A stretch of 64,000 nucleotides of DNA from assembly GCA_964030475.1 (NCBI GenBank), contig CAXIPT010000006.1, positions 3,352,669-3,416,668 of the forward strand, read 5' to 3'. The notes under the pieces were generated by a model. The model did not search any database and was not told the origin of the DNA. It saw only the letters and a program-made list of their open reading frames with translations. The translations under genes were made by a program, and so were the position numbers. Source of the DNA: Tethya wilhelma (taxonomy: Eukaryota; Porifera; Demospongiae; Tethyida; Tethyidae). How positions within the stretch are numbered: position 1 is the first letter of the stretch; each line of letters opens with the position of its first letter. Positions 22,101 to 34,878 of the stretch are shown one piece after another.

Positions 22101-23891
22101 CTTGGGTCTTGCTGGTGTTCGTACTCCTGACAACATTAAGTACTTCAATGCCAGGCAGCCCGTGGCTGTCGCCTACTTCAACGTGGACTACACACACAAC
22201 CCCAAAGGTAGCAACTACTGGAGAAACAGGTATACATACTCTATACAGCTGAATACTTGCTATTGTGTGTTCGCTCTATCATGGAGTTATCATTTTATTG
22301 CACATTTTGATCTTTCTTCACGAGTGTAGGGTGATCAAGGTTGCCAAACAGTTTGTTGGTCAAATGACATTCGCTGTCTCCGATGTGGGCACCTTCAACC
22401 GCGAGGTGACTGACCTGGGTCTTGATGAAGGAGAGGATGTCGTGGTTGGATTGTTTGACTCCTCGGGGAAATACGCCATGACAGAGAGTTTCAGGTTGGG
22501 GAAAAATATATTCCTCTGTATCTTTCTTACCTCTGCCACCCTTTACCGTATTATTATTGAAATTTACCTCCAATTTTTTTTGGTAAAGGTCACCATGCGT
22601 ATATACTACTTAATCCAGTTGAGCATGCATTCAGATCAAATCTCTAAAAGTTTGGCAAAGTATCTGCAATCATAAGTTTTTATTTTGCACCAGATTTATA
22701 GTATTACCTTGTATCCTGACCTTCCTGGTACATGCATGTTTTTCTTTTGTTTTTTTTTTGTCTTTTTTTTTTTTTCTTTTTCTCTTTTCTTTTTTCATAT
22801 GAGGTTATTGAAATAGCCTTTATAATTATACTTTACACCCACACAGTGTTGACAATCTGAAGGCATTTGTTCAGCAATTTCTCGATGGAGAGCTGGAACC
22901 TTATGTCAAGTCGGAGCCCGTCCCTGAGGACAATGATGGACCAGTGACGGTGGTCGTGGGCAAGAACTTTGAGAGCGTTGTCAATGACGATTCTAAAGAT
23001 GTCCTGATCGAGTTTTATGCTCCTTGGTGTGGCCACTGTAAGCAACTGGCACCCAAATATGAAGAGCTGGGAGAGAAGGTATGGCTTCTACTTTGTATGG
23101 CTCAAAATTTTTGTAAATTTCGTCATCAAACCATATTTCACAAAAAAAAAATCTTTTATCCACACGAAGCTACATGCATAATATTATGCTAGCCTCATGC
23201 CCAGTCTTCTCCTTCATGTACAATGCCCATGCATATACATAGCCTCGTTTCCAAACTTGTCCCTCACAAATATTTCCTTTGATTTCAAAGGAAATGTTCG
23301 CACAGAGGTCATGATACATGAACGTTTACCGTGAATGTTAGTTCTAAGCAGAAAAGAAGGAACTTTTTGTGCCACAAATGAAGCAAAAACCTACAAACTT
23401 TAATTCAAACAAAGTTTATTTCAAACTTATGCTTGTTTGTTTTGTGTACAGTTCCAAGATGATCCTAACATTGTGATAGCCAAGATGGACGCCACTGCAA
23501 ATGATCACCCACCAATTTACGATGTTCGCGGGTAAGTATAGTTAGTGTACATACACATACATACATGCATTCATATGTGGCTGTTTTATGAAACAACATT
23601 ATGTAGTGCGCTATTAGCATAATATTATTCTATTGTTCTGCAGTTTCCCCACTATTTATTGGGTACCAGCTGGAAGCAAAGACAAGCCAGAACAATACCA
23701 GGTAAGTAATGTGTCAACAAATTGTGCAGTCTAGCTGGAATGTGGGGATGTTTATGGTATTCTTTCTGCAGGGCGGAAGGGAAGTTACTGACTTTGTTGA
23801 TTTCATCAAGAAGAAGGCTACCAATCCAACCGTCATTGCTGGAGAGGAGGAGAAAAAGAAGAAGAAGAAGAGCAAGAAGGAAGAACTCTAA
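20196..23891 (+). CDS. PDIA3: Protein disulfide isomerase A3 (ERp57)
   Basis: Eleven exons: 20196-20335, 20586-20791, 21091-21198, 21283-21409, 21846-21956, 22101-22229, 22330-22494, 22847-23078, 23452-23531, 23644-23701 and 23772-23891; 1476 nt, 491 residues (human 505). A signal peptide ([16 protein letters not shown]) precedes thioredoxin domain a with [15 protein letters not shown] at about residues 45-59. Domains b and b' follow, with the PDIA3-like [18 protein letters not shown]. Domain a' has the second [20 protein letters not shown], then [11 protein letters not shown]. The Lys-rich tail ends in KEEL, an ER-retrieval signal. The enzyme forms and isomerises disulfides of glycoproteins in the ER, with calnexin/calreticulin. 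Exon 6 follows a (CA)n array. Intron 7 holds long poly-T. An ERSE-II-like site lies in the promoter. Confidence 0.96.
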
Positions 23892-24269
23892 ATTAAGTTT
23901 ATAAACAAGGTTTATAGTCTTATAATAGATATCACTTTTTGTACGTTTGTATTATAATCTATTTTTTGCGATCTTCTTATAGCATTTTTTCTTTCCTAGG
24001 GTGAAATATTGATCGTTGTATATTGCTATTATTTTTGATCTTTGTTTTTTTCTGATTTGGGGATTTGTGTGACTCTTTTGGCAGTTTGTGCGTTTTTGAG
24101 AAACCCGCGGAATCCCGCCAAAAAACCTCATGTTGGTGTGCACTATTTAGAATATGTGAACTTGTAAGATCTCTTCAAGAGTACAGCTGCACAGTATAGT
24201 GCAGTAAAGAAGCTGCGTCATGCTGACACAGTAGACCAAGAAGCGGTTATTATTGAGCGTGTGTAAGCC
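23892..24269. other. Short intergenic region before SCAPER
   Basis: 378 bases contain the PDIA3 3'UTR and the presumed SCAPER promoter. No separate gene is seen. Confidence 0.5.
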
Positions 24270-25208
24270 ATGCAAACCTTGGAGAGTCAAAATTCCTACG
24301 AGCGGATTCGCCAGCTGGTACGCTCTGAAGGGAAAACGGCCAGAAATCTGGTAGCATGGTCCGTCCCAGCACCGAGCTCACCAAAGCACCATAGAAAGAG
24401 AGAGAAAACCGAACCAGTGCCGGAGACTTCTTCAAGAGCTCCTCAAACGCGAAGAGCTGCAGCAAGAAAGCAAAAAACCAAACACAAAAGCAATGAGAAC
24501 TCTCATTTCACTGGAATTAAAAACCCACCTGTTTCATCTGAATCCCAACAAGCACCTCTTGGTAAAGCTAGTTCTTATCAAATCCAACGACAGCCATCAC
24601 AAACTGAAGAGGTTTGTGTGGCTGTGGCCGGTCGGTACTCTCAGACCCACAGCCAGAGACAGCAAAGGAGTACCAAGTCGCCCGGACGAAAAGTCGATCT
24701 CCGAGCTCGCTACTGGTCATACCTGTTTGACAACCTTCATCGTGCCGTGGACGAGATATACCAGACTTGCGAGGCAGACGAGAGCATTGTTGAATGTCAG
24801 GTAGCCACATACCGTATAGTACACTATTGGTGTATATAGAGGAGGTGCTATCAAATGCTTTCGTGTGGCAAGTATACAGGAGTGATACAGAGAAACAGGC
24901 AGCTGTCATTTACTTCCATATGGCAAAAAAAGCAAACTATTTCAAGTATCACTTCACACAATGCTTCTGGTTTTTAATGACGTAATTGCACCCGCTCTAT
25001 ATAATTTTTATTATATGAGTACAAGTGAATTTAGCCAAGCAAAGTGTTGGTAGTTGCCATAGTAATCTGTACATTGCATAAGGTTATAGAGTAATTTGCC
25101 ACACTTGCATTATAATTATGGTGAAATGCACAGAGTAAAAGGGGTGGCTATCAATCCTATTTGTATAGCAAAAATAACAGTTGCAAACCACTATATTCTA
25201 TCTGCAAG

Positions 25209-25275
<67 letters not shown>

Positions 25276-27019
25276 GAATGGAGCTAGTTGTCTTCTGTAT
25301 ACTAGTGTGTGTGTGTTTGTAATCAAATGGTGTAGGAGTATAAGCCTATAGTACTGTAATTATGAACATTGCATTAAGTGCTTGATCAATGTACACAATT
25401 GTAATGGATATACAGGAAGTCTTAATGACGTTGGATCTCTGTCGAAGGGATTTTGAAGCTCTCATTGAACGGATACAACTATTTGAACGCTCAGATCTAC
25501 AGAGCAGGTACATAAAAATAATTCAAACGGCCTTATCTTTATAAATAATCTCAAACCTCTATGTTAATTTTCCACTAAAATAAAAAAAAAATCACTCTGG
25601 CTATTGTGACTGTGTGTAGATAATAATTTTAGCTTTAGTTTGCAAAATTGTACTATCTTTGAACTGCTATTGTAGATCTTCCAATTTGGCGTGGGAAGTT
25701 CGTAAGACCACTTCCCCTACCAAACCACGCCCACAAAACCCCACCCACTCCCCATCGCACGCTCCGCACCAACTAACAGAGAGAAAACCCAAACACCAAT
25801 CGACAAAAGCCATCACCACAAACGCCAACTCCCGACCCTCTTCAGCAAGATGTCTAAATTTCGATCAAAAGGATTCAAACAACACGACCAGCTCTGGTTC
25901 AACTGTTGCTTCTGGTGGTGGTGCTAGTGGTGCCAGTGGTAAGAACAGTGGAGGGGCGACCGCAAGGCTACCAACTTGGGCTGATAGAGTGAGAGGAGTA
26001 CACACAGAACGTCAACAACAGAACAACGGTACTGTTGACAAACCCACTGAGCATGCTCAGACTACTACTATTAGTCCAATTGAAAACCGTACTGAGCATG
26101 CTCACAACAAAGAAGTTGCAAACAACAATCATCTCCAAGCTACGAACAATAGTGTGATTAGCAAGGCAACGAAAGAGAATGAAAAGGAGCCTCAAACTGA
26201 AGAAGAAGAAAAAGAAGAAGACAATGAAGGATGGGAGAGGGTGACCCGAAGTCGAAGCAGAAATGGTGTGGTGTCAAGAAAGCAATTTGTGGATTTGAAC
26301 ACTAAATACATCAAGAAGAAGAAGGCTGGCGATGTTGGTGCTAGCTCAAGTGCCGAAGGAAGTGATGGTGTGTGGCTTCGTTCTACTAGTAGTCCAGCAT
26401 TGATTAACGATGATGCTGAGAATGATGGTATGGTTGAGGAGTTTATCGAGCACGCTCAGAGCGATAGTATGGTCGATCGATCTATTGAGCATGCTCAGAG
26501 TGATGGTTCTGTTGATATGTCGACTGAGCATGCTCAGAATCTTGATACAATCACACTGGATACTGAACACAATATTGAGTCTATTGTCAATGTTGCTGAC
26601 AGTGTTGCTACTGAGCATGCTCACAACAGTGGTACTGAAGATGAGTCGACTGAGCATGTGCAAACATCGGCAACGGACTTCAAAAATGTACCACCATTGC
26701 CCATAACACTAGATGACTTGAACAGTGACCTGGTAGAAGTTCAAGAAGTAGATAGACAAGAGGAAAAGGAAAAGAGCACCTCCAAGTTATCACAAAGCAG
26801 CGATGATGAGGTAAAGTTTGCACAATTCTTGATTTTTTTTCTATTGTAGCCTCGTTTCCACACGGTCAGTCTTTTCCGTGTTGACGTGAATCCCGGGAAC
26901 AAGGCTAATAGATAGTGATGGTGTATCTCACTTGCGTGTACAATTACTGTACAATGCATCCACACACACCTTATATTTTCAGGATGAAGCATGGATTGAC
27001 ATTGTCGAAGAATATAATG
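24270..27019 (+). CDS. SCAPER: SCAPER, N-terminal exons
   Basis: Exons 24270-24800, 25416-25507, 25676-26810 and 26983-27019 read in phase. The start region (YERIRQLVRSEGKTARNLVAWSV) and VDLRARYWSYLFDNLHRAVD, then EIYQTCEADESIVECQ, EVLMTLDLCRRDFEALIERI and SNLAWEVRK match SCAPER, an ER-associated protein that binds cyclin A and is required for cilia and retina in vertebrates. Exon 3 also carries ARCLNF and WADRVRGVH (human ARRSLNF, WADKVKAHH) and GWERVTRSRSR. It holds a run of repeats around (T/S)EHAQ coded by the DNA palindrome CTGAGCATGCTCAG. Exon 4 (DEAWIDIVEEYN) corresponds to human SWGDIVEEE. The gene then stops 277 bases before the N at 27296. The continuation lies on the opposite strand from 54.1 to 46.8 kb. 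Confidence 0.92.
25208..25273. repeat. (CT)n microsatellite in SCAPER intron 1
   Basis: About 66 bases of pure CT dinucleotide. Confidence 0.95.
26847..26907. mobile_element. Foldback element in SCAPER intron 3
   Basis: tagcctcgtttccac is paired with gggaacaaggcta over 61 bp; flanked by TA-like ends. Same family as 28644, 43107 and 54362. Confidence 0.6.
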
Positions 27020-27296
27020 GTAAAAATTAAAAACAATTCTGTTCCAAATTACAATATTCTTATGAATAAAGTTATACCCTTTTTTGTCTTGTAAATACTC
27101 ATCAGTCTATATTTTTATAGTGTCATATATAGCGGGAAAGTTTTGCGTACAAAAAGCTTTTGCAGATGACATTCTATCGGTGAAAAGTTTTATGCACAAA
27201 ATTTTCTGAAAAAATGTTAAATACTTAGGGATGTTTGCACTGTTGAAATGTAAAACTATTTGATGAAAAACATCGTGAAAAACGTGAAACTTTCTN

Positions 27297-27364
<68 letters not shown>

Positions 27365-28468
27365 GCAGTGATTAGAACATGATTCATTATGCATAATGTT
27401 CTTATCTACTAGTATGTTATAATGTACGTCTGCAAGTACTTCCCTACTAATATAAGTAATCTATACTTGTTAAAGGAACTGTGTCACTATAATTACACTA
27501 AGCACTGTTTTGTTACCTAAAATTAAATACAGCTTATGCCCATGCAAGCAAGCACACTCGATGATGCAATATTATGCATGTTCTATGATCTTTTGTGATG
27601 TTTTTTTTTGTTTTGTTTCTACTGTGATCTGGGTACTACGTTCGGATACAAGCTCCGTGTACGCACGTGTATTGCGCTTTTGTCAACAAAAAATGTCACA
27701 ATCACTCGCTTTAAATTCTGAGTTCTGTTTCATATCACATTTTCCATCAGCATGTGTATTATAGTTAGTTCACCATTAATAATTATATATTTATTATTTT
27801 ATACTGGTATATATGGTGTATTAATTAAACACACATGCTTTAAATTCTGAGTTCTGTTTGATATCACATTTTCTATCAGCGTGTGTATTGTAGATATAGT
27901 TCACAATTAAAGTCATGCAGTGACTTGTATGGTATATTAATCATACACTCATGCATGCAGCATATTCATTAATACTGCACAATCAGGCCTGAGTCTACAT
28001 CACCCTAACTGTTGTTCAGTTCGTTTAACATGCACCAAAACATTTGCAAACATGTCTAGGTATTGTTCACACAACCAACATACTTCCCTTCTCCATGAGC
28101 TAATCTTAGCAGTTGGCTACTTCTGTGTCTTAAACCACGAAAACCAGGTACAAGTATCAAAAATGTATCAACAGTTGATTTCTTTTGTGTGTGTTTGTAT
28201 GTCTGCATGGTTTAATTGTTGAGATGAGGGGTTATGGTGCATGCCTCATGTTAGAGCAATCACTTTGTTTGCATGCTTGGTTTTTGATAGGGAACATTTT
28301 GTATACGTACGTGCATAGTATTTTGCTGTTGTTTTCTTGATGTGCGTGTGCGTGTGCATAAGTACTTTGTAACTAAAATTTTTTAAGCTTTGCTTGTCTG
28401 CATTTCATAATGTACAAGTAAAGGGATTTCCTCCTCACTAAATCTGAGATGGCCCAAGTCAATTTTTA

Positions 28469-28501
<33 letters not shown>

Positions 28502-28560
28502 CTTTTTTTTTTTTTTTCTTTTTTTCTTTTTTTTTTTGGCTCTGCAGGTTTTCTTGCAGT
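27297..28560. repeat. Inverted duplicate copy A (same locus as 44878-46114)
   Basis: Starts right after the N at 27296 with a CA array and then matches the reverse complement of 44878-46114 almost base for base (positions sum to about 73439), differing only in CA length and in the poly-T near 28475-28540. It contains SCAPER exon 28060-28147 and the first 13 bases of exon 28548. An 84-codon ORF in it is identical in both copies but is intronic, not a gene. Confidence 0.95.
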
Positions 28561-29253
28561 CTGGAAGAAGTCCGACACTGTTGCAACTTCTCTGTGGTCT
28601 ACCATTTGAGTATTTCAGTAATCCAGAGTAAGCTGTCACACCATAGCCTCATTCCCAGGCTCCCCCTCTTAGAATTTGCAAAAAAAAAAAAAAGGCTAAG
28701 GGGGGGGGCTGGGATCGAGGCTAGTCATTCCCATTATGATGCTGTAAATTTTATAGTATGACACAAGATAACTAGTGTGTAGTGTAAGATCAAGAGTGGA
28801 TAATGCACTCTTGGTAAGATACAAGATCTTTCTGGTTTGTGACAGAAAACAGGAAGCTTACTTTACTTCCTGAATTTTCATTTCCTGTCAATTCTACTAC
28901 CACTAAGTCTTGGCTTTTAGAATTTATTTTATTTTAAGCTACTTTTATAAAAAGCTTTTCTCCCTTGTTTCTCTGTATTCAGACTCTCTCGTTTCATCTA
29001 CCCTACCCTCATCTCTGCCTGCTATCAAAGCCAAGAGAACACTGTTATCTTGGAGCAGGAGATTAATTGCAAGTTACTTGTGGCCTTCTTACAGGAACAC
29101 TCAGCAACTGGAAAGAGAGCTAAATCAGCGAAATCCCAAGATCAAAGTGAACGCTGTGTGGAAAAGGAGTCCGTAGTGAACTTTAACATGGAACTGAGTC
29201 ATCGGTTTCCGAGAGAACATTGGCAAGATGCGATAAAATTCTTCACCAGATGA
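28060..29253 (+). CDS. SCAPER: SCAPER, last three exons
   Basis: Exons 28060-28147 (HTSLLHELILAVGYFCVLNH), 28548-28627 (VFLQSGRSPTLLQLLCGLPF then EYFSNP) and 28983-29253 (FIYPTLISACYQSQENTVIL, EQEINCKLLVAFLQ, ending FPREHWQDAIKFFTR) match the human end (SLLHEVIVCVGYFTVNHPDN; QSGRHPTVLQKLCQLPFQYF; ILEQEMSCVLLATF; RFPQQAWEEARQFF). Stop at 29251-29253. The first exon begins in phase 1, which fits exon 46793-46854 of the minus strand, not any exon upstream on this strand. A foldback element lies in the intron at 28644. Confidence 0.93.
28644..28724. mobile_element. Foldback element (cctcgttcccaggctct family)
   Basis: tagcctcattcccaggctcc and ggctgggatcgaggcta form terminal inverted repeats around an A-run, in the SCAPER penultimate intron. 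Confidence 0.75.
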
Positions 29254-30062
29254 CAGAATACCAGCTTCATTTGTAATTCATCTTGTATTGCCTTGTTGTT
29301 TTTATTACTCATCACCTATGGCTATGTTATTATGCTCTTCAGTGTATATATTATAATTGCTGCACATTTATTCCCGCAATTATGCAAGCAGTGCTTGCAG
29401 AGAAACAGTCATCATCTGATTTATTTTGTATGACGTCATGTTCCCCCCCAAACAACGAGAGTTTATACTGTTGTTGATGGTCATGAGGTACTAAAAAGGC
29501 TATGGATGAATGTCAGATTCTATACAAGCTTGTAGGACTATGAACCAATGGTCAGACACAAACATATGGCTGGACAGAGTCGAATATAATAACTTTCTAT
29601 TTTATCGCTATGCGTGACTGATTGAGGAACGGAACGAGGAACGCAGCTACACGGTAGCTCTATCCCTAGTCCTAGCTCTAGCCCTAGCCCTAGCGCTAGC
29701 TCTAACCCTAGACCTAGCATTACTACAACATACTATTCTATTCATATCGTTTTTTCTTCACAATCAACAAGTTCAAGGCAGTAAAGGCACCCGGAGTGCC
29801 AGTCCTGTGGGAGGAGTCCCAGTCCTAGGGCAAAGTCTCCAGGGGGGAGGAAATATCCTTAGACCGGATCCTCCGGGGGAGGAGATTTTACCCGGAGTGA
29901 ATATCCTATGACACCGGCGTGATCGTGACTTCTTGCTGCAGAATCAGTCTACGGTCAGTATAAAAAGGATCCGTGTAAAGATTTCTGATCCATGCAAACG
30001 TCTTTGACAACAAATTTGTAGCATTTGAAAGAAGCAGGTGTCCGCAGATATAAACGAGGAGG
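29254..30062. other. SCAPER-Islet intergenic region with degenerate CCTAGC array
   Basis: At about 29655-29718 a run of ctagccctagcgctag-type hexamers, with one ctaaccctag, resembles a decayed telomere-like or simple repeat. From 29780 to 29930 the sequence is unusually GC-rich with repeated gtccc/ggggag words. This is probably the Islet promoter or 5'UTR. No gene is seen. Confidence 0.45.
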
Positions 30063-30749
30063 ATGGAGAACGCGAATTCTAACTGCAACAATGCAGGTTA
30101 GTTTGGTTGTGTTTGTGTGTGCCAGTGTGTATATTTGTACTGAGCTATCTAGCTACGTCTCATTTCGGTGCACGAACGTTTTATACCATCACTGTTTCCG
30201 TGCAAGTATAGTTGTAAGAGGTCATAGCAAGACTCCTATCTCGAAAATAACCTTCAGTTTGTGTGTGAGACTCTGATAAAGAAACTTCTCAAACTCGATT
30301 CAGCAAAGCAGACCATTAGCTCCAATTTGCACCCTCTGAGGTACTAGCTGGAGTCCCAAGAACATGACATGTAGATCCTGGCACAGGGGGAGCTGTGATA
30401 TAGTTAAAGTGGGGGCAAGGCTTGCCTAGCCTATGTCTCTAAGTGTAGATGCACACATCAACCAATGATGATCAGTAATACAATGTTTGAAAAGTGAAGC
30501 CTGCACATTTGTAGTACTTGAGCATTGATCATATCCTAAGTGCAGTTTAATTTGAAATGAGTCTGTATTTGTATGTATGTGTGTCGGCAGCCTAGCTGGT
30601 CCATACTGAGCGGCAGTGTCAAATTCTTGTGATATCATCACTGTAGGTGTTTTGGCTCCATGTGAGTGTTGTCAAGTCACTCCCTTTTGTGTTGTAGCAA
30701 TACCTGTATAATATACAGGGACACTATTGAATTGTATAAAGTAGTATGT

Positions 30750-30781
<32 letters not shown>

Positions 30782-32919
30782 CATGTGTTAGTTGTACTGA
30801 TGTATGTTGAGATTTTTATTTGTACGTATGTACTAGGGTCACTCAGTCTGCTGAGTGTGCACTGCATGGTGTATGTGTGTGTGAACAGTGTGTTTCATGA
30901 CACTATATTGCTGTGTGCGTGTGTGTGTCTGCCATCTGATCATTGTCGTGGCAAGTGTCCATTTCTCAACACTCACTGCATGTCTGTTTTAAACTTGTGA
31001 GAAAAGGATTAGAGGCTTAGCACACTGAACAAATTTTTCTCTCCTTGTTTCCCCTTTGTTTGTTTTGCTTGGTTAAACATCTGAACTAGAATATATACCT
31101 TCTTGAGAAGAGTTATGCCTGCTATTAACTGAGTACATAGTGTGTCTATTTTCGTCATTTTTAGCATTGTAACATGTATCGATTTTTTGGTGTGTGCATG
31201 CATGTGTGTGTGTGCATGTGCATCTTGTGTATACGAGTTACTCAGTGCATGATTAATCTGCATGTGTGTGCGTGTGTATGTATGTGTACACAGTTTGTGC
31301 TTCCACGTGTGTAGGTGCATGCACTGTGTATGCTATGTTCAAGCATGCGTGCATTATACAACGTATATACCTTCGCGCAAAGTATGTATATATGCATGCT
31401 TAATGAGACCCCACAGCACACACACAGTCGATCATGCATCTCGAATATTGTAAAAAAAAAAGACCATGTATGTATGTCCCTAGCTTTCTTGGTGTAGCCA
31501 TGCAGCTATACAAGCTTACAACCTAGGCCTGTCCAGACATAATCTTCAAGTATATAAAATGTAGCCAACACATATAATGGCAGGGCAATCAAGTCATGTG
31601 GCTGTACGATGTGCTGTTCTTACTTGTCAATGCATGTTCCCTTCACAGAGGTGAACAACATTCAAAAACCTTGAAAGGCAGTAAGTAACTGATAATTACA
31701 TGTATCCAAGGTTAGCTTGAGAGAGTGCATGCATGGATGCACCAATGCACCAATGTACCAATGCACCAATGCAAGCATGCAGAGACTGAAGTGTCCTACT
31801 GTCAATTATTGCTATATTTTGTTGTATGTTACGACTTCAAGCAAGCCCAAACTGATGTTTGTCATCCTCTATAGTAGATACCTGCATATGCATAGTGTTG
31901 CATTTATATAATATGCTTGTGACTCTTTGTATAGATAGCTATGGTTCAGGGTGCTCTGCCTATGCATACAACCAGCTCAATTTCTCACTGATGTATTTGC
32001 TTTGCCACACACCAGCCTAATTGAATTCTCTGCACCCTGCATGAGTATAGGCCAGATTTGTTTAGCTTAGGCTCAATTTCTTTCTCACAGCTGTCTCTGA
32101 TCATCATACCTGACCCTCCTCTCCATATATATAGCTCCCTCCCATGTTGACATAGTATATACCGCTAGGGGTAATCTTGAAGGAGTGAGCTCATTAATAA
32201 TAGTTTTTATGCATTGTATCACACTAAAGAAATGATTTTAGCCAGTGTTAAGTATTAGCAAGTTTGAAATAGTATACTTTTATTGATGGGTGCATGCATT
32301 CACCTGTTTCATTGTCTTGATTTTTTTTCCAATTCAACTGACAGACTCTTGAATTGGCTGGCTGACAAAAAATCTCAATGTTCTTTGAATAGCCTGGCTT
32401 GACACAGCAATAGTTCTCGTGACATGAAAGAGAGAGACTGCCCTTGATTGGGCGTGGGTGGAGGTGGCCTTATCTGCAGTCTGCATCATACCATGTGTGT
32501 TTGTGTGTGTGTGCAAAGCCCCAAACCTTCACTCTGAGAAAGACAAACACCACACTTACTGCTAGAGAGTGTGTTATGGTGTGGCCTCTGTTTGCATTGG
32601 GGTAACCAAGGCTTGACTTGCGGGTGGGCTGTGCATTCTGCTCTGCAGCTGTACTTGTGGTTGTATGTGTGCAACTGAAAATACAGTACGCTGCCACAAT
32701 AATACTGTACATACATAAGAGTCTTTGTGTAGTGATCTTTCTAGCTGCCAAAAAAAAAAAGCTCAGTCCCCCTTCTGTGAACTTAAGAAATACAAAGTGT
32801 GTACATCTTCTTATAATGCAAATGCATATCATTTGAATAGTGTAATTTCTTTTTTAACTCTCTGTCACTGAACAGTAAATTGCTTTGTGGCATACATATG
32901 TACACATCATCTTCAATTC

Positions 32920-32959
<40 letters not shown>

Positions 32960-33175
32960 TTCCAGTCATAGCGAAAACAACTCGCCAACTGCTGCCCTCA
33001 AGATTTGTTTCGGCTGCAAAAAGGTCATCGAGGATGACTTTCGTCTCAGAGTCTCCCCCAACCTTGAGTGGCACGCCAGCTGCCTCACCTGTGCTGAGTG
33101 TCAACAAATTCTCGACGAAAGCTGCACCTGTTTTATTAAAGATGGTCTCCCCTATTGCAGGAAAGATTATATGAG
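30063..33175 (+). CDS. ISL: Islet-type LIM-homeobox protein, start exon and LIM1
   Basis: Exon 30063-30096 ([11 protein letters not shown], ending in one base of a codon) joins in phase to 32959-33175. The LIM1 domain [58 protein letters not shown] is nearly Islet (human [29 protein letters not shown]), with all zinc ligands present. Islet proteins are LIM-homeodomain transcription factors that bind LDB through LIM domains and specify cell fate. The LIM exon follows a (CA)n array. The intron 30097-32958 contains ATG-rich TG/CA repeats and no other gene I can support. LIM2 and homeobox exons do not follow on this strand in order. Confidence 0.88.
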
Positions 33176-33622
33176 GTGAGTGCATCCACTAGCTTGTGGG
33201 TGGTGGGGTTGTACATGGTGTGGGTTAGTAAAGCCTGTTGCTATTATGAGGTGTGTATGTGTGGTAAAATTGACTGCATAAGTTAGTAAAACAGTTATTA
33301 ATGTGACGTGTGTATGTATTTTGGTGAAATTGAAGTTAGTAAAACTTGTTATTACGAGGTGTGTATATATTTATGGTGAAATTGGCTATTATAAAAATAT
33401 TTTTTATTATGAAGAAGAGTGACCTTAGTATTCAATGTATATGCATGTGTTGGTGTGTATATATATAAGGAGATTTGTACGATACATTCTTTCTTGTCGG
33501 TGTTGTGTTTGCTACAAGTTCCAAGTTTTTCTTGCTATGATATATCCCAGCCGCTGTATATATATATCGGCACAACATGGTATGAGAGTTGTCATAGAGA
33601 CTACAATAGTACATCAGGACTA

Positions 33623-33656
<34 letters not shown>

Positions 33657-33676
33657 CGTATGTATGTATGTATGTA

Positions 33677-33707
<31 letters not shown>

Positions 33708-33875
33708 GTGTAATACAAACAGGGTGTATTGTGTTACCTGATAACCCTATCACTGCTCAAGCGAGGTAGGGATCGGTTTACAAATCTCGAGAAAGCGGAT
33801 GATGGTTATCGTTGTCAAAATGCACATATCATCCATATACTACTCTATGTCATCACACTCAGGTGATTTTGCACA

Positions 33876-33919
<44 letters not shown>

Positions 33920-34877
33920 TAAAAGCAAGAAACTACATACGTCGAGGCTTGTATTGATCATTATGCGTTGCACACACACTATGAGCTTAACATGTATACC
34001 CTCATATGTGACGAAATTTGCTCAATATCGATTTGCTGTTCTGTATAGCCTTGTAAAGCATGCTTAATCTTATATTCCACTAGCTGCAATGACGTCCACT
34101 CAATATAGAATTGTTTGTTTTTCCGTATGGTCTTGCAAAGCATACAAACAAGACTCGATCTTTTAGTCCACATTCAATCCCATTAGTCCGACAAATAAAC
34201 AGACTGGCTACTTTCATTATAAAAATATTATCGTTACGAAAACCTACTCTCGTACGATGATTAAATTTCACGATGTAGAAAAAGGAACAGAATGTGGCCC
34301 CACGAAGTCTCTCATAAAGCACAATGATCTCAAACTGGTAGCTATTAGCTAGCGCCTTAGAAGAGAATAAGAAGGTTGGTAATACGAACATAAAAGAAGG
34401 CTGAGTTTGTTCTGTGTGTAAGATCATATCCCACTTACTCGTTGGGTACCCATTTGTTGTGGTCAACTTTGAAAAACTCAAAAGTATTCTATCATAAATA
34501 TTATAACCATAGTATGAGTATTGTACTGTATTATTATAGGTTATAAGAAAATGTCAATTTATACTTGTAAGATCATTTCCTCATTTCCTTAAAGTTACCC
34601 ACCGGCACTTTCTCTCTCTCATGCACTCACTCAATCGCTCCCAGTCAGTGTGTGTGTGTGTGTGTGTGTATGTGTGTGTGTGTGACTTCAGATTTTGTAT
34701 GTTGTGTATTGGACCCTGAGAAAGGAAGGGAGAGGTCTAGACACAATGAGATGGTAATGCATATAGCGTTGTACTTAAGTACATTCTCCTGTCCCGGACG
34801 CACCTGTCGTTGTTGTACTGCGTTACATAATCTACACATACCCTCTAAGTTTCAAAGACGAGGAAAGGAACTGTATA
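33176..34877. other. Islet intron up to a gap
   Basis: Holds TG, TA and CA microsatellites (about 33630-33712, 33870-33916, 34652-34683). No LIM2 or homeodomain motif is present in any frame I examined. Ends at the N at 34878. Confidence 0.5.
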
Positions 34878-34878
34878 N

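Noticed and set aside
27510..27764. 84-codon ORF, identical at 45675-45929 on the other strand
   Set aside because: Both lie in the same duplicated SCAPER intron segment; identity reflects assembly duplication, and the sequence has no domain.
29655..29718. Internal telomere
   Set aside because: Hexamers are mostly ctagcc with one ctaaccctag; too degenerate and short to call telomeric.
33714..33766. Candidate exon for the first half of Islet LIM2 on the plus strand (GCIVLPDNPITAQAR)
   Set aside because: Phases do not fit LIM1 or LIM2b, and a properly matching exon was found at 36553-36628 on the minus strand.
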